NCBI RefSeq assembly: GCF_000710775.1
Contig: NZ_JOJP01000001.1
Location: forward strand, 2,341,729 to 2,405,728
Length of the DNA stretch: 64,000 bases
Origin: Endozoicomonas elysicola
GTDB taxonomy: Bacteria; Pseudomonadota; Gammaproteobacteria; Pseudomonadales; Endozoicomonadaceae
Direction: 5' to 3'
The first letter of the stretch is position 1. Each line of letters begins with the position of its first letter. Of the stretch, positions 28,640-37,928 are shown in pieces. The translations under genes and the position numbers were made by a program. The notes under the pieces were generated by a model. That model was given only the letters and a program-made list of their open reading frames with translations. It was not told where the DNA came from and ran no database searches.

Positions 28640-29185
28640 ATAATGGTTGTGTGTTTTAATCTATACGTAAATGTATCTATATCTATACCGTTCTAGCCCG
28701 TTGAGTTCAGGCATTGCCATGCGTTTTCCCTGTAGAGTGTCCGCACCTCAAACCTACTCCAATAAGCCAACCGTGTAGCTTAGTGCTCTTGTCGAACCCA
28801 CGCTACCGCCCATCCCCTTCTTGGCTGTCTTATGTTTCAAACTTTAAACGAGAGAAACTTCTGGCAATGGTGGAGGCCAACCAAAACAGCAAAGCGCATT
28901 TTGTGGCAAAGCGTAAAATTGACTAACTTTTGAAAGAGAGCAGATCAGTTTTCTGACCTGTATCTTTTGCAACCCTCAAATACATAGATAACTTGAATAG
29001 ACAGTGTCGTCTCATTTGATGTGAGGAAGATTAGAGGGGGTTTTAAGATTTCGCTAGCAAACGTCGTGTAATTTTTAAGAACTTTCTCTTATAACAAAAA
29101 AAAGATACTCAATAGGAAGATTGAAGTAACCGCTCATCCATTTATTATCAAGGCTGGATGAACAGTTATACGTCACATGTTTCTT
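28640..29185. other. Gene-poor stretch between ISAs1 wreck and ubiT
   Basis: About 545 bases with no recognised gene. A 70-codon frame at 28714-28926 has no ribosome binding site or family match and is taken as chance or as an IS fragment. The part after 28930 is AT-rich. Confidence 0.4.
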
Positions 29186-29713
29186 TTAATGTGGGCTGGC
29201 CATTGGAATTTTTTTCTGAACTTGTTGCCCAAGCCAGACAAGTTTCTGTGCAGGAATGGGCAGTTGCTCCAACTCCAGACTATCCAGCAGGTTTTTTACC
29301 CCAAGACCCAGTTCTGTGTCGCCTTCAATCATCAGGCTGCGCTGGAAGAACAGGGTGTCCGGGTCTTCCTGTCTGCTGGCCAGCGTCAGGAATGCTTTGC
29401 TGTTTCCCTGAAATTCGACATCAAAGTGTCGTGGGCTGGTAGCTGTCAATTGTTCACCATCAAAACTGATGTAGAAGCTGACGTCTAAATCCGTGATATG
29501 AATTTTCAGGCAGCGGTCTTCAATAAAGTCAAAATCACCTTCTTCAACCGGGGTGCGGAAGATATGGTTAATGGCTTTGGTCAATGGTTTGTTTATCATG
29601 GCTGCTGGCAGCAGCTTTACCGGCAGGCCGAGTAATTCGATACCGGGTTTTTTGAACCTTTCCCGGACGTTAATGCCGGGCAGGGGAAGTCTAAAAGATG
29701 GCAGCAGACTCAA
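29186..29713 (-). CDS. ubiT: Anaerobic ubiquinone synthesis accessory protein UbiT (SCP2 domain)
   Basis: The 175-residue SCP2-domain protein matches E. coli UbiT (YhbT): a helix-forming basic N-terminus, the domain core FDFIEDRCLKIHITDLDVSF, and the very conserved QEDPDTLFFQRSLMIEGDTE followed by LGLGVKNLLDSLELEQLP. UbiT binds lipids and quinone intermediates and is needed with UbiU/UbiV for O2-independent ubiquinone synthesis. It starts inside the stop of thiM (ATGA, 29710-29713). It is separated from ubiUV by the 11.5-kb polysaccharide island. Confidence 0.93.
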   Translation of the reverse strand: MSLLPSFRLPLPGINVRERFKKPGIELLGLPVKLLPAAMINKPLTKAINHIFRTPVEEGDFDFIEDRCLKIHITDLDVSFYISFDGEQLTATSPRHFDVEFQGNSKAFLTLASRQEDPDTLFFQRSLMIEGDTELGLGVKNLLDSLELEQLPIPAQKLVWLGQQVQKKIPMASPH

Positions 29714-30540
29714 TGACAGCTCCTTCGCAAGTTGCTCACTTTTTCGAATTTTTGAATGGTGCTCTGGTCAAGGCGGTACAGTTCATCCAGCATGCGCAGC
29801 TGCAGTGATCCGGGGCCAGGGCAATCCATACTGGCCAGTTCACCGGCAATGCCCAGGCAGGTCAGGCCAGAGACGGCCGCCATCAATGGTGTATCACAGA
29901 TGGCAAGAAAGGCACCAATGATGGCGGTAGCCGTACAGCCAGTGCCGGTTACTCTGGCCATCATTGGGTGGCCATTATTGATTTGGTAGACTTCATAGCC
30001 ATCGGTCACATAATCAGTAGCACCGGTTACGGCGATGACCAGCTGATGTTCCCGAGCCTTTTCCTGAATAAAGTGCAGAGTGGATTCACTGCTACTGCTG
30101 CTGTCGACCCCTTTTCCTTCATTCGCACCAGTAAATAGCGCTTTGATCTCGGAGGCATTGCCTCTGACCACGGATGGTTTGTACTCGAGTAGCTGTTTGT
30201 TGCTTGTTAACCTGAAGGGGGTTGCACCCACGCCTACCGGGTCGAGAATCCAGCGCTTGTCCAGATTGTGAGCAGTTTCTGTTGCCAGAATCATGCTTTC
30301 CAGACTACTGCGGGTCAGCGTTCCACTATTAATGACCAGACTGTTGGTAATCCCAACCATGTCTGCGACTTCTTCAATTGCCTGAGCCATGATCGGGGAG
30401 GCACCAATGGCCAGAAGAGCATTGGCGGTGGTGTTTGTCACCACATCGTTGGTGATGTTATGAACCAGCGGCTGCTTTTCTCTCAGCTCGCCAAGTGACT
30501 GAATAATTTTTTCTTGCATAGAAAAGGCCTTTTTATCCAT
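29710..30540 (-). CDS. thiM: Hydroxyethylthiazole kinase ThiM
   Basis: The 276-residue ribokinase-fold enzyme phosphorylates 4-methyl-5-hydroxyethylthiazole for thiamine salvage. Landmarks: PLVHNITNDVVTNTTANALL, GASPIMAQAIEEVADM, ILDPVGVGATPFR, RGNASEIKALF, and the anion hole and catalytic Cys in VTGTGCTATAIIGAFLA. The ATG at 30540 (MDKKAFSM) is taken; ATG 30546 is two codons upstream. No TPP riboswitch was seen in the 350 bases upstream, and thiD/thiE are not adjacent. It is translationally coupled to ubiT, an unusual pairing. Confidence 0.92.
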   Translation of the reverse strand: MDKKAFSMQEKIIQSLGELREKQPLVHNITNDVVTNTTANALLAIGASPIMAQAIEEVADMVGITNSLVINSGTLTRSSLESMILATETAHNLDKRWILDPVGVGATPFRLTSNKQLLEYKPSVVRGNASEIKALFTGANEGKGVDSSSSSESTLHFIQEKAREHQLVIAVTGATDYVTDGYEVYQINNGHPMMARVTGTGCTATAIIGAFLAICDTPLMAAVSGLTCLGIAGELASMDCPGPGSLQLRMLDELYRLDQSTIQKFEKVSNLRRSCH

Positions 30541-30910
30541 GTTCAATAATAATGATGTCCGCTGGACGGTGAATTGACTCGAGTCACTGTTTCAGACTCT
30601 TTTGTTGCTTTTTTGAGCACACAACAGGTCTGGCCTGGATATTTCATCAACATGCTCCCGTTCTCGCCTGTCCTTTGCCGCTTTATGGGAGCTTTGCTCG
30701 GTCGATCGTACTCCCTGGTATTTATGCCCTGCGGGTACGGTGCTCCTTTGCAAAATCCCATATAGCGATAAAGTCCTCGGCTTTGGCATCCTGCGTCGCC
30801 CTAACTCCCACATCCTTGTGGTCGTGCGCGAGATTCGGGGCAGTTTATAAAATATCTGGGCTAAGTCTCTGACAAATGATTTCAATAGTAGATCATTTGT
30901 TATCATGGTT
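30541..30910. other. Upstream region of thiM-ubiT with two palindromes
   Basis: No gene was recognised. TGACTCGAGTCA at 30575-30586 is a perfect 12-base palindrome 35 bases before thiM and may be an operator. ACAAATGAT...ATCATTTGT at 30872-30880 and 30892-30900 is a perfect 9-base inverted repeat with an 11-base spacer. Neither matches a regulator site that can be named with confidence; the first is only 7/10 to the FNR consensus. Confidence 0.4.
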
Positions 30911-31166
30911 TTTAAGTGTGGCTATTATTTCTGTATTATATTTGTTTTGTGGGTCTATATCCTGTTAATGGTGCAAATATGGATTTATAAGCTATTGTTT
31001 TTTGCTAAGTCTAGCGATATTTTTTACTACGAAATTACTGCTCTGTTTGTTCAGTTTTCTGCTCATCAGTTACCCAGTCAAATCTAATGATTTCAGCTCC
31101 GGAAGGGTCTTCAGAACCTTTTCCTGAACAAGGCTGGTGGGCTCATTTTAACTTCAAAAGAATTTG

Positions 31167-31246
31167 CCGGTTTCTACTGTCGAGAACCGGTATAGAGATT
31201 TTTTTGCTCTTTTATCTGCCCTTAATGAGTCAGGGCTTTTTGTTTC
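31167..31246 (+). promoter_or_regulatory. Leader of alaE with two tandem terminator-like hairpins
   Basis: CCGGTTTC...GAGAACCGG at 31167-31190 is followed after a short A/T stretch by a T-run near 31199-31205. A second, weaker hairpin (CCCT...AGGG, about 31220-31236) is followed by CTTTTTG. Both lie just upstream of the alaE start at 31260. They could be an upstream terminator or an attenuator; folding would need to be computed. Confidence 0.3.
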
Positions 31247-31259
31247 AGGAGCTAGGGAG

Positions 31260-31688
31260 ATGATTTTTAACCGGGATATGCTGGCAGATACCTTTGCCAT
31301 GATCACCTTTGGCATTGTGGTTGGTATGAGTGTTGAGCTGCTGGCTGGGCTGAGTTTTGAACAATCAATGCAATCCCGCCTGATGAGTATTCCGGTCAAC
31401 CTGTTAACGGCCAGAGCATATGGTTTATATCGTGACTGGTTGATTCGTCGTGGCAGTTTTATCGGGAATGGTTTCATTCAAATGACATTGCTTGATGCCC
31501 TGGCATTTTTGTCATTCCAGATTCCATTGTATGCGTCGTTGGTCTTGTCTACGGGTGCCAGCATTGAGCAGTTATTGATTGCCTGTGCAGGGCAGGTGGG
31601 TGCGATGCTGATCATGGGGCGGCCCTACGGAATATATATGCAGTTTTGCCGTAACTGGTTCAGGCCTGCCACTCTTACTGCTGCATAA
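31260..31688 (+). CDS. alaE: L-alanine exporter AlaE
   Basis: The 142-residue inner-membrane protein of the AlaE family expels alanine. From ATG 31260 the sequence is MIFNRDMLADTFAMITFGIV, and the signatures ADTFAM, SFEQSMQSRLMSIPVNLLTA, YGLYRDW and MGRPYGIYMQFCR match E. coli AlaE (YgaW). Four membrane segments are visible. AGGAGCTAGGGAG precedes the start. The frame is open 96 bases further upstream, but that part holds the leader hairpins and is not expected to be translated. Followed by a strong terminator. Confidence 0.88.
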   Translation: MIFNRDMLADTFAMITFGIVVGMSVELLAGLSFEQSMQSRLMSIPVNLLTARAYGLYRDWLIRRGSFIGNGFIQMTLLDALAFLSFQIPLYASLVLSTGASIEQLLIACAGQVGAMLIMGRPYGIYMQFCRNWFRPATLTAA

Positions 31689-31710
31689 ATACCCGTCAAA
31701 ATGCATGAAT

Positions 31711-31752
31711 AAAGCCTTGATTCGTAAGTAGTTTCCGAATCAAGGCTTTTTA
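31711..31752 (+). terminator. Rho-independent terminator after alaE
   Basis: AAAGCCTTGATTCG and CGAATCAAGGCTTTTT form a 14-base perfect stem with an 11-base loop, followed by T-rich sequence. Confidence 0.93.
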
Positions 31753-32253
31753 TTTTTATTTCCTGACTGTATAGTTATTTTCCGAAGCATGTCGGCATGA
31801 GCTTATGCCATTGTCGATGTATGCCCGATGAAGAGGTACGGGCGCTGCTGTATGCCAGCTGCAATTCCTGTGTACAGGATTTTGCCCTGCGTCTTCTCTG
31901 GAGTATCAGGAAATTACTGCCTTACCCGGTGGTTTTATCTTGAAAGGAAATTACTAACTGGTTTGGATACCCTCCACCAGAATAGCATTAAGAAAAAAAT
32001 CTCCATGCACTCATGTTATCCATGAGTTAAGCCAGAACATTCTACTCATTTTGTGATGGCTGTTATGGAGTATAACAAGCTGTATCACGTATCGACCTGT
32101 ATCTGTAGTAAGTCAAAACCGCTCTGTTCAGAACCTTTATTGGTTCAAAACGTCCTTCAGTGTTTTTACCAGCACTGTAGAGCCATGGCTTGTGAGTTCA
32201 GAAACTGACGGTCAGCTTCTGAAGATACCGACTGAGCATTTCAAGGGGGGAGC
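31753..32253. other. Intergenic region before the gsi-type operon
   Basis: About 500 bases. It holds a 48-codon Cys-rich frame at 31797-31943 (MSLCHCRCMPDEEVRALLYA...) without a convincing ribosome binding site, and presumably the promoter of the ABC transporter. No other feature recognised. Confidence 0.4.
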
Positions 32254-34002
32254 ATGTCCTTACTGGAAGTTGAAGGGCTGCGCATCGAGTTTCCATCTCG
32301 TCATGGCACCGCTGTCGCTGTTAAAGGGGTTTCTTTTACCCTGGAGAAAGGCGAAATTCTTGGGCTCGTGGGTGAGTCCGGTGCTGGCAAGTCGACAGTT
32401 GGTAACGCTGTCATTGATTTATTGAGCCCTCCTGGCATTGTGGCTGGCGGCAATATTAAGCTGGATAACCAGACCATCAGTGGCCTTCATGGAGAGGCCA
32501 TTCGTCAGATTCGTGGGCGCCGGATCGGATTTATTTTTCAGGATCCGATGACCTCTCTCAACCCTTTGTTGACCATTGAAACCCAGATGGTAGAAACCAT
32601 CATGGTCAATCTGGGGTTTGACAAGGCTTCAGCCTATAAAAAAGCCATTGGGCTTCTGGAAGCCGTCGGTATACCAGAGCCTGAGTTACGCATTAAGCAG
32701 TACCCGCACCAGTTTTCCGGAGGTATGCGACAGCGAGTCGTTATTGCTATTGCTCTGTCTGGTGACCCGGAACTGATTATTGCGGATGAGCCTACTACCG
32801 CTCTTGATGTATCCATTCAAAACCAGATTCTTGAACTGATCCGCACACTCTGTAAAGAGCGGCAGGTTGGCTGTTTGTTGGTCACTCACGATATGGGCGT
32901 AATCGCCAATGTGACTGACCGGGTGGCTGTAATGTATATGGGGGATCTGGTTGAGCTGGGTTCAACAGAACAGATTCTATGCCGCCCTGAGCATCCGTAC
33001 ACCCAAAGTCTGATCAGTGCCGTGCCGAGAACGGATGTCAAACTTCATCGTTTTCCGCGTGTTGAGTATATCGAGAAAGAGAAAGGCCGCCATATTGATG
33101 TGAAGAATCATTGGTTGGGCCAGAAAGAGAAACTGTCGGATTTAAACGCACAGTTTAGCGACAATGCTTTACTGAAAGTGAAGGATGTCAATCTTCGTTT
33201 TGAAACCCAGTCCGCCTTCTTCGAGAAAAATCGGCGTTATGTTCAGGCATCCAACCAGGTATCTTTTGAGGTTCGTCCTGGTGAAACCTTTGGTCTGGTT
33301 GGAGAGTCAGGTTCAGGTAAATCAACCATCGCCCGGGTTATTGCCGGGCTTTATCCGCCAGACTCCGGAGTGATTGAATTCGCCGGTCAGGATATTACCC
33401 GGTTAACCGAAAAGCAGCGAAAGCCATTTCGCCGGCAGATCCAGATGGTGTTTCAGAACCCGTATTCCAGCATGAATGCCCGAATGAACGTTCAGGACAT
33501 CATTGCCGAGCCTATTCGTTTCCATAAGCTGGCTGAATCAGAGCGCCAGGTTAATAGTATTGTGGCTGATCTGTTGGATCATGTCGGCCTTGGTCGTGCG
33601 GCCGGGGTCAAATATCCCCATGAATTTTCCGGTGGCCAGCGCCAGCGAATCTCCATTGCCAGGGCACTGGCAACCCGGCCCAGGTTCCTGATCTGTGATG
33701 AGCCAACATCGGCTCTGGACGTTTCCGTACAGGCCCAGATTCTCAACCTGTTAAAAGACCTGCAGGAAGAGCTCGGCCTGACCATGCTGTTTATCAGCCA
33801 TGACCTGCCGGTCATTCTTCAGATGTGTGACCGAATTGGGGTTATGAAGATGGGTACACTGGTTGAGGTGGGGGATACCGATCGTATCTTCAGCGACCCT
33901 CATCATGAGTACACTCAGCATCTGATCAATATGATGCCAAGAGTAGAGAATCTGTCCCGTAGTGGGCTGGATATTGAATCGAGCATTGCAGCGCATTCTT
34001 AG
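32254..34002 (+). CDS. gsiA: Peptide/glutathione ABC transporter, fused double ATP-binding protein (GsiA-like)
   Basis: The 582-residue protein carries two complete ABC domains. The first has [12 protein letters not shown] (about 40), the signature [12 protein letters not shown] and Walker [13 protein letters not shown]. The second has [12 protein letters not shown] (about 350), [12 protein letters not shown] and [12 protein letters not shown]. The fused DppD-DppF architecture and the order ATPase-binding protein-permease-permease are those of gsiABCD, the glutathione importer of E. coli. GGGGGG lies before ATG 32254. Substrate could equally be other small peptides; the symbol reflects gene order, not proof. 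Confidence 0.85.
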   Translation: MSLLEVEGLRIEFPSRHGTAVAVKGVSFTLEKGEILGLVGESGAGKSTVGNAVIDLLSPPGIVAGGNIKLDNQTISGLHGEAIRQIRGRRIGFIFQDPMTSLNPLLTIETQMVETIMVNLGFDKASAYKKAIGLLEAVGIPEPELRIKQYPHQFSGGMRQRVVIAIALSGDPELIIADEPTTALDVSIQNQILELIRTLCKERQVGCLLVTHDMGVIANVTDRVAVMYMGDLVELGSTEQILCRPEHPYTQSLISAVPRTDVKLHRFPRVEYIEKEKGRHIDVKNHWLGQKEKLSDLNAQFSDNALLKVKDVNLRFETQSAFFEKNRRYVQASNQVSFEVRPGETFGLVGESGSGKSTIARVIAGLYPPDSGVIEFAGQDITRLTEKQRKPFRRQIQMVFQNPYSSMNARMNVQDIIAEPIRFHKLAESERQVNSIVADLLDHVGLGRAAGVKYPHEFSGGQRQRISIARALATRPRFLICDEPTSALDVSVQAQILNLLKDLQEELGLTMLFISHDLPVILQMCDRIGVMKMGTLVEVGDTDRIFSDPHHEYTQHLINMMPRVENLSRSGLDIESSIAAHS

Positions 34003-34123
34003 AATTATGGACTGTTTTTTACACGGAGTTGGTTTCGTTCCCGGGCAGAGCATCGGAGCGAGACGTTCGAAAACGTAAACAACGAAATAATAAACAGTGT
34101 GAAACACCTGTAATGGGGGAACG

Positions 34124-35692
34124 ATGAAAAAAACCATGAAGCTCTCTATCAAGAGACTGGCTGGAGCAGTCCTGGCCGCGTCACTGGCGGTAGGTGCCCA
34201 GGCTGCCACCTTGAAAATGGCATACGACTCAGATCCGGTATCCCTGGACCCGCATGAGCAGCTGTCTGGTGCGACACTGCAGCTGTCTCACCTGGTATTT
34301 GATCCGATTATCCGCTGGGATCAAAACCATCAGTTTGAAGCACGTCTGGCTGAAAAGTGGGAACGGGTTGATGAGAAGACCGTTCGCTTTACCCTGAGAG
34401 AAGGGGTTAAATTCCACAGTGGTAATCCATTGACCTCTGCGGACGTCAAGTGGACAGTGGATCGATTGATTGATAGCCCGGATTTCAAGGCGATTTTTGA
34501 GCCTTTTGCCGAGGTTAAAGTGATCGATGACCGAACCTTTGATCTTGTGACCAAAGAAGCATTTCCGTTGCTTCTGAACTCCGCCACCTACATCTTCCCG
34601 ATGGACAGCAAGTTCTATTCGGGGCTGGATGCAAAAGGTCAGGAAAAGGCGCTGTTGAAAAAGCATGGGGATACCTACGCCTCTAAAAATGCTTCCGGTA
34701 CTGGTCCTTTCATCGTTACAGAGCGTCAGCAGGGAGTTCGGGTTGAGTTCGAACGCTTTGATGGTTACTGGGATAAAAAATCACCAGGCAATGTGGATGA
34801 AATTATCCTGACCCCGATCAAAGAGGGCCCTACCCGGGTAGCAGCACTGCTGGCCGGTGATGTGGACTTTATTTATCCAGTGCCGCCCAATGACCATGAT
34901 CGCATCAGAAAGTCTGGCAATCTTGATCTGATTACCCTGAGTGAGTCTCGCATTATCAGCTTCCAGCTGAACCAGGAGCGTGTGGAAGCGTTCAAGGATG
35001 CCCGGGTTCGTCAGGCCATTAACTATGCCATCAATAATGAGGGCATTGTTAAAAAGATCATGAAGGGATTTGCGACACCTGCCGGTCAGCAGAGTCCTGA
35101 AGGTTACGTTGGCTATGTGGATGATCTCAAGCCTCGTTATGATCTGAAAAAAGCGAAGCAGCTGATGAAAGAGGCCGGTTATGAAGATGGTTTCTCCATC
35201 ACCATGATGGCGCCTAACAACCGTTACGTAAACGATGCCAAGGTTGCCCAGGCTGTTGCCTCCATGCTGTCAAGGATCAACATCAAGGTGGATCTGAAAA
35301 CCTTGCCAAAGGCCCAGTACTGGCCAGAGTTTGATGAGCGCTCTGCCGATATGATGATGATCGGCTGGCGTTCGGATACGGAAGACTCTGCCAACTTTAC
35401 TGAGTACCTGACCGCCTGTGCGGACTCTGTGTCTGGTTGGGGGCAGTACAATTCTGGCAACTACTGTAATGAAGCCATTGATACCCTCGTGAAAAAAGCC
35501 GGTTCTGAAACCGACCCTGCCGCTCGTGCACAACTTCTTCAGGATGTAGAGCGTCAGCTCTATTCAGAAGCAGCGTTTGTTCCTCTGCACTGGCAGAACC
35601 TTGCCTGGGGTGTGAGCGAGAATGTTGCTGCAGCAGAGGTGGTCAACACCATGAACTTCCCTTACCTGGGTGACCTGGTGATTAAGGAGTAA
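34124..35692 (+). CDS. gsiB: Periplasmic peptide/glutathione-binding protein (SBP family 5, GsiB-like)
   Basis: The 522-residue extracytoplasmic solute-binding protein has a Sec signal peptide (MKKTMKLSIKRLAGAVLAAS, cleavage likely after AQA at about 27). Mature start: ATLKMAYDSDPVSLDPHEQL. Family 5 features: RFTLREGVKFHSGNPLTSAD, TGPFIVTERQQG, VRQAINYAINNEGIVKKI and the C-terminal YSEAAFVPLHWQNLAW. No lipobox, so soluble in the periplasm. It follows the ATPase gene after 121 bases with a good GGGGGA ribosome binding site. Confidence 0.88.
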   Translation: MKKTMKLSIKRLAGAVLAASLAVGAQAATLKMAYDSDPVSLDPHEQLSGATLQLSHLVFDPIIRWDQNHQFEARLAEKWERVDEKTVRFTLREGVKFHSGNPLTSADVKWTVDRLIDSPDFKAIFEPFAEVKVIDDRTFDLVTKEAFPLLLNSATYIFPMDSKFYSGLDAKGQEKALLKKHGDTYASKNASGTGPFIVTERQQGVRVEFERFDGYWDKKSPGNVDEIILTPIKEGPTRVAALLAGDVDFIYPVPPNDHDRIRKSGNLDLITLSESRIISFQLNQERVEAFKDARVRQAINYAINNEGIVKKIMKGFATPAGQQSPEGYVGYVDDLKPRYDLKKAKQLMKEAGYEDGFSITMMAPNNRYVNDAKVAQAVASMLSRINIKVDLKTLPKAQYWPEFDERSADMMMIGWRSDTEDSANFTEYLTACADSVSGWGQYNSGNYCNEAIDTLVKKAGSETDPAARAQLLQDVERQLYSEAAFVPLHWQNLAWGVSENVAAAEVVNTMNFPYLGDLVIKE

Positions 35693-35787
35693 ACGGTTTA
35701 GCCCAGCTCCCCGTTTCCACGCAGGAGTGTGTGAGCGTGGAGCTGGAGGCTTTCAACAAACGCTCTGCGTGAAAATTCGGGGGAATG

Positions 35788-35849
35788 GAATAAGTAGCTG
35801 GCCGCGTGGAGTCAGAAAAATATGATTTCATGTAGTTAGCTACTTATTC
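35788..35849. repeat. 62-bp MITE-like element, AATAAGTAGC family (short form)
   Basis: Perfect 11-base outer arms GAATAAGTAGC (35788-35798) and GCTACTTATTC (35839-35849) enclose a short centre. The right inner part TATGATTTCATGTAGTTAGC reads in reverse as the left end of the long copy at 15356. It looks like a deletion form and sits inside the transporter operon, in the 212-base gap between binding protein and permease. Confidence 0.75.
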
Positions 35850-35904
35850 TGCCCGGAAATGAAATCGCTTCGCTATTGCTTTTGTCAGGCATCCAAGGAT
35901 ATTT

Positions 35905-36885
35905 ATGCTGTTATTTTTAATGCGCAGGCTGATGCAAGGGCTGATAGTGATGTTTGTCATCAGCATTATCAGTTTTTCCATACAGGACAATTTGGGGGAT
36001 CCGCTTCGTGAGCTGGTGGGGATGTCAGTTTCCGAAGCAGAACGTGACGCACTGCGTGATGAGATGGGGTTAAACGACCCGTTTCTTACACAATACGCAA
36101 GATTTATGGGCAATGCCCTGCAGGGGGATCTTGGGCAGTCCTACTTTTTCAAAGAACCGGCCCTGGATGTAATCCTTGCAAAGATGCCCGCCACCCTTGA
36201 GCTGGTATTTGCTGCATCGCTGATCATTATTCTTATTTCTGTTCCTGCTGGTGTTTACTGCGCCATCAAGCCGGACAGCTGGCTGACGAAACTGATTCTC
36301 GGGTTCAGTATTCTCGGGATTTCAGTACCGGTATTCCTGACTGCTATTTTCAGTATCTATTTTTTCTCTATTGAACTGGGCTGGTTACCGTCTTATGGCC
36401 GGGGGGATGTGGTGCCAGTGTTTGGTGGGCTGGAAACCAGCCTGCTTACCCGAGATGGCCTCTCTCATTTGATTCTGCCTGCCATCTCGCTGGCCAGTAT
36501 TATGCTACCGTTGTTTATCCGCCTGATCCGCTCTGAGATGTCCGAAGTGCTGCATACCGAGTATGTAAAATTTGCCAGGGCAAAAGGGTTGAAAAAAGCT
36601 CGTATCTATTTTCTCCATGCATTGAAAAATACCATGCTGCCGGTAATCACCGTGGGTGGTGTACAGATCGGAACCATGGTCGCTTATACCATTCTGACGG
36701 AAACCGTTTTTCAGTGGCCGGGCATGGGCTTTCTCTTCCTTGAAGCGGTTAACCGGGTCGATACCCCGCTGATTGTTGCTTACCTGATTGTTGTCGGAGC
36801 CATTTTTGTGGTGGTAAACACCCTGGTGGATCTGCTTTATGGATTGATTAACCCAACGGTACGTCTGGCGAGGAGTGGCCAATGA
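35905..36885 (+). CDS. gsiC: Peptide/glutathione ABC transporter permease (GsiC/DppB-like)
   Basis: The 326-residue inner-membrane permease of the DppB type has an N-terminal membrane helix (LLFLMRRLMQGLIVMFVISI), a periplasmic loop, and then the transport domain with the EAA motif EYVKFARAKGLKKARIYFLH at about 215-235. The C-terminus FQWPGMGFLFLEAVNRVDTP is typical. It ends by overlapping the next permease gene (ATGA). AAGGATATTT precedes the ATG. Confidence 0.9.
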   Translation: MLLFLMRRLMQGLIVMFVISIISFSIQDNLGDPLRELVGMSVSEAERDALRDEMGLNDPFLTQYARFMGNALQGDLGQSYFFKEPALDVILAKMPATLELVFAASLIIILISVPAGVYCAIKPDSWLTKLILGFSILGISVPVFLTAIFSIYFFSIELGWLPSYGRGDVVPVFGGLETSLLTRDGLSHLILPAISLASIMLPLFIRLIRSEMSEVLHTEYVKFARAKGLKKARIYFLHALKNTMLPVITVGGVQIGTMVAYTILTETVFQWPGMGFLFLEAVNRVDTPLIVAYLIVVGAIFVVVNTLVDLLYGLINPTVRLARSGQ

Positions 36886-37871
36886 GCGAACTGACAACCA
36901 CTGTGCCAGCCAGTCAAGAGGCGCCTGAAGTTAAAGATGTGGCGGTGGCAGAAAGGACCCGCTGGGAGCGCTTCAGGAACTCAGCGTTCTGGTACAGTTT
37001 TACCCGTGATCGGGTGGCTATGGTCTGTGCACTGATATTTGCCTTGTTTGTGGGCGCAGCATTGCTGGCTCCGATGCTGGCACCCACCAACCCTTATGAC
37101 CTTTCAACCATTGATATTATGGATTCGGAGATTCCGCCTTCCTGGGCGGAAGAGGGGGATGAACGTTTTCTGTTAGGTACTGATGATCAGGGGCGTGATC
37201 TGTACAGTACCATTCTGTATGGTATGCGGATCTCGCTGGCGATCGGTCTCTTTGCTGTGATGTTGCAGGCTTTCCTGGGGATCGTTCTGGGACTGACTGC
37301 AGGATACTTTGGTGGGCGTATTGATAGCTTCCTGATGCGTGTTGCGGATATTCAGCTGTCGTTCTCTACCATGATGGTCGCGATTATCGTGCTGGCAGTC
37401 TTCCAGGCCTCTTTTGGTTCAGAGCTTTACAGCAAGCTGGCCATGTTGATGCTGATTCTGGTGATTGGTATTGCTGAGTGGCCTCAGTATGCACGAACCG
37501 TCAGGGCATCGGTTCTGGCCGAGAAGAAGAAAGAGTATGTTGAGGCCGCCCGGGTAATGGGGTTTGGTTCAGGAAGAATCATGTTCCGGCACATCCTTCC
37601 TAACTCACTGTCGCCTATTCTGGTGATTTCAACGGTTCAGATTGCCAATGCCATTATCAGTGAAGCGGCGCTTTCTTTCCTGGGGTTGGGAATGCCGGTC
37701 TCACAACCTTCGCTGGGGTCGCTGATTTCCAGCGGGTTTGAATATATTTTCTCCGGAAGTTGGTGGATTACCGTGATTCCGGGGATTGTGCTGGTGGTTT
37801 TGGTACTGGTGTTGAACCTGCTGGGTGACTGGCTAAGGGATGTATTGAATCCGAAACTGTATAAAGGGTAG
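36882..37871 (+). CDS. gsiD: Peptide/glutathione ABC transporter permease (GsiD/DppC-like)
   Basis: The 329-residue permease of the DppC type has a cytoplasmic N-terminal tail, first helix VAMVCALIFALFVGAALLAP, LGTDDQGRDLYSTILYGMRI, the EAA motif EYVEAARVMGFGSGRIMFRH, and AALSFLGLGMPVSQPSLGSL near the end. The four-base overlap with gsiC shows coupling. It is the last gene of the transporter operon. Confidence 0.9.
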   Translation: MSELTTTVPASQEAPEVKDVAVAERTRWERFRNSAFWYSFTRDRVAMVCALIFALFVGAALLAPMLAPTNPYDLSTIDIMDSEIPPSWAEEGDERFLLGTDDQGRDLYSTILYGMRISLAIGLFAVMLQAFLGIVLGLTAGYFGGRIDSFLMRVADIQLSFSTMMVAIIVLAVFQASFGSELYSKLAMLMLILVIGIAEWPQYARTVRASVLAEKKKEYVEAARVMGFGSGRIMFRHILPNSLSPILVISTVQIANAIISEAALSFLGLGMPVSQPSLGSLISSGFEYIFSGSWWITVIPGIVLVVLVLVLNLLGDWLRDVLNPKLYKG

Positions 37872-37928
37872 CGTTGAAGGGCATGCTTCCATGTAATGTT
37901 AGCCTGCCCTGATAGCGAGCTAAAGAAT

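Noticed and set aside
30592-30906. 104-codon leftward frame upstream of thiM
   Set aside because: No ribosome binding site, no recognisable domain, Arg/Ser-rich chance composition.
30541-30910. TPP riboswitch upstream of thiM
   Set aside because: The conserved CTGAGA and the distal TPP-box sequence were not found in the leftward leader.
30905-31087. 60-codon hydrophobic rightward frame before alaE
   Set aside because: AT-rich DNA easily gives hydrophobic frames; there is no ribosome binding site or family match.
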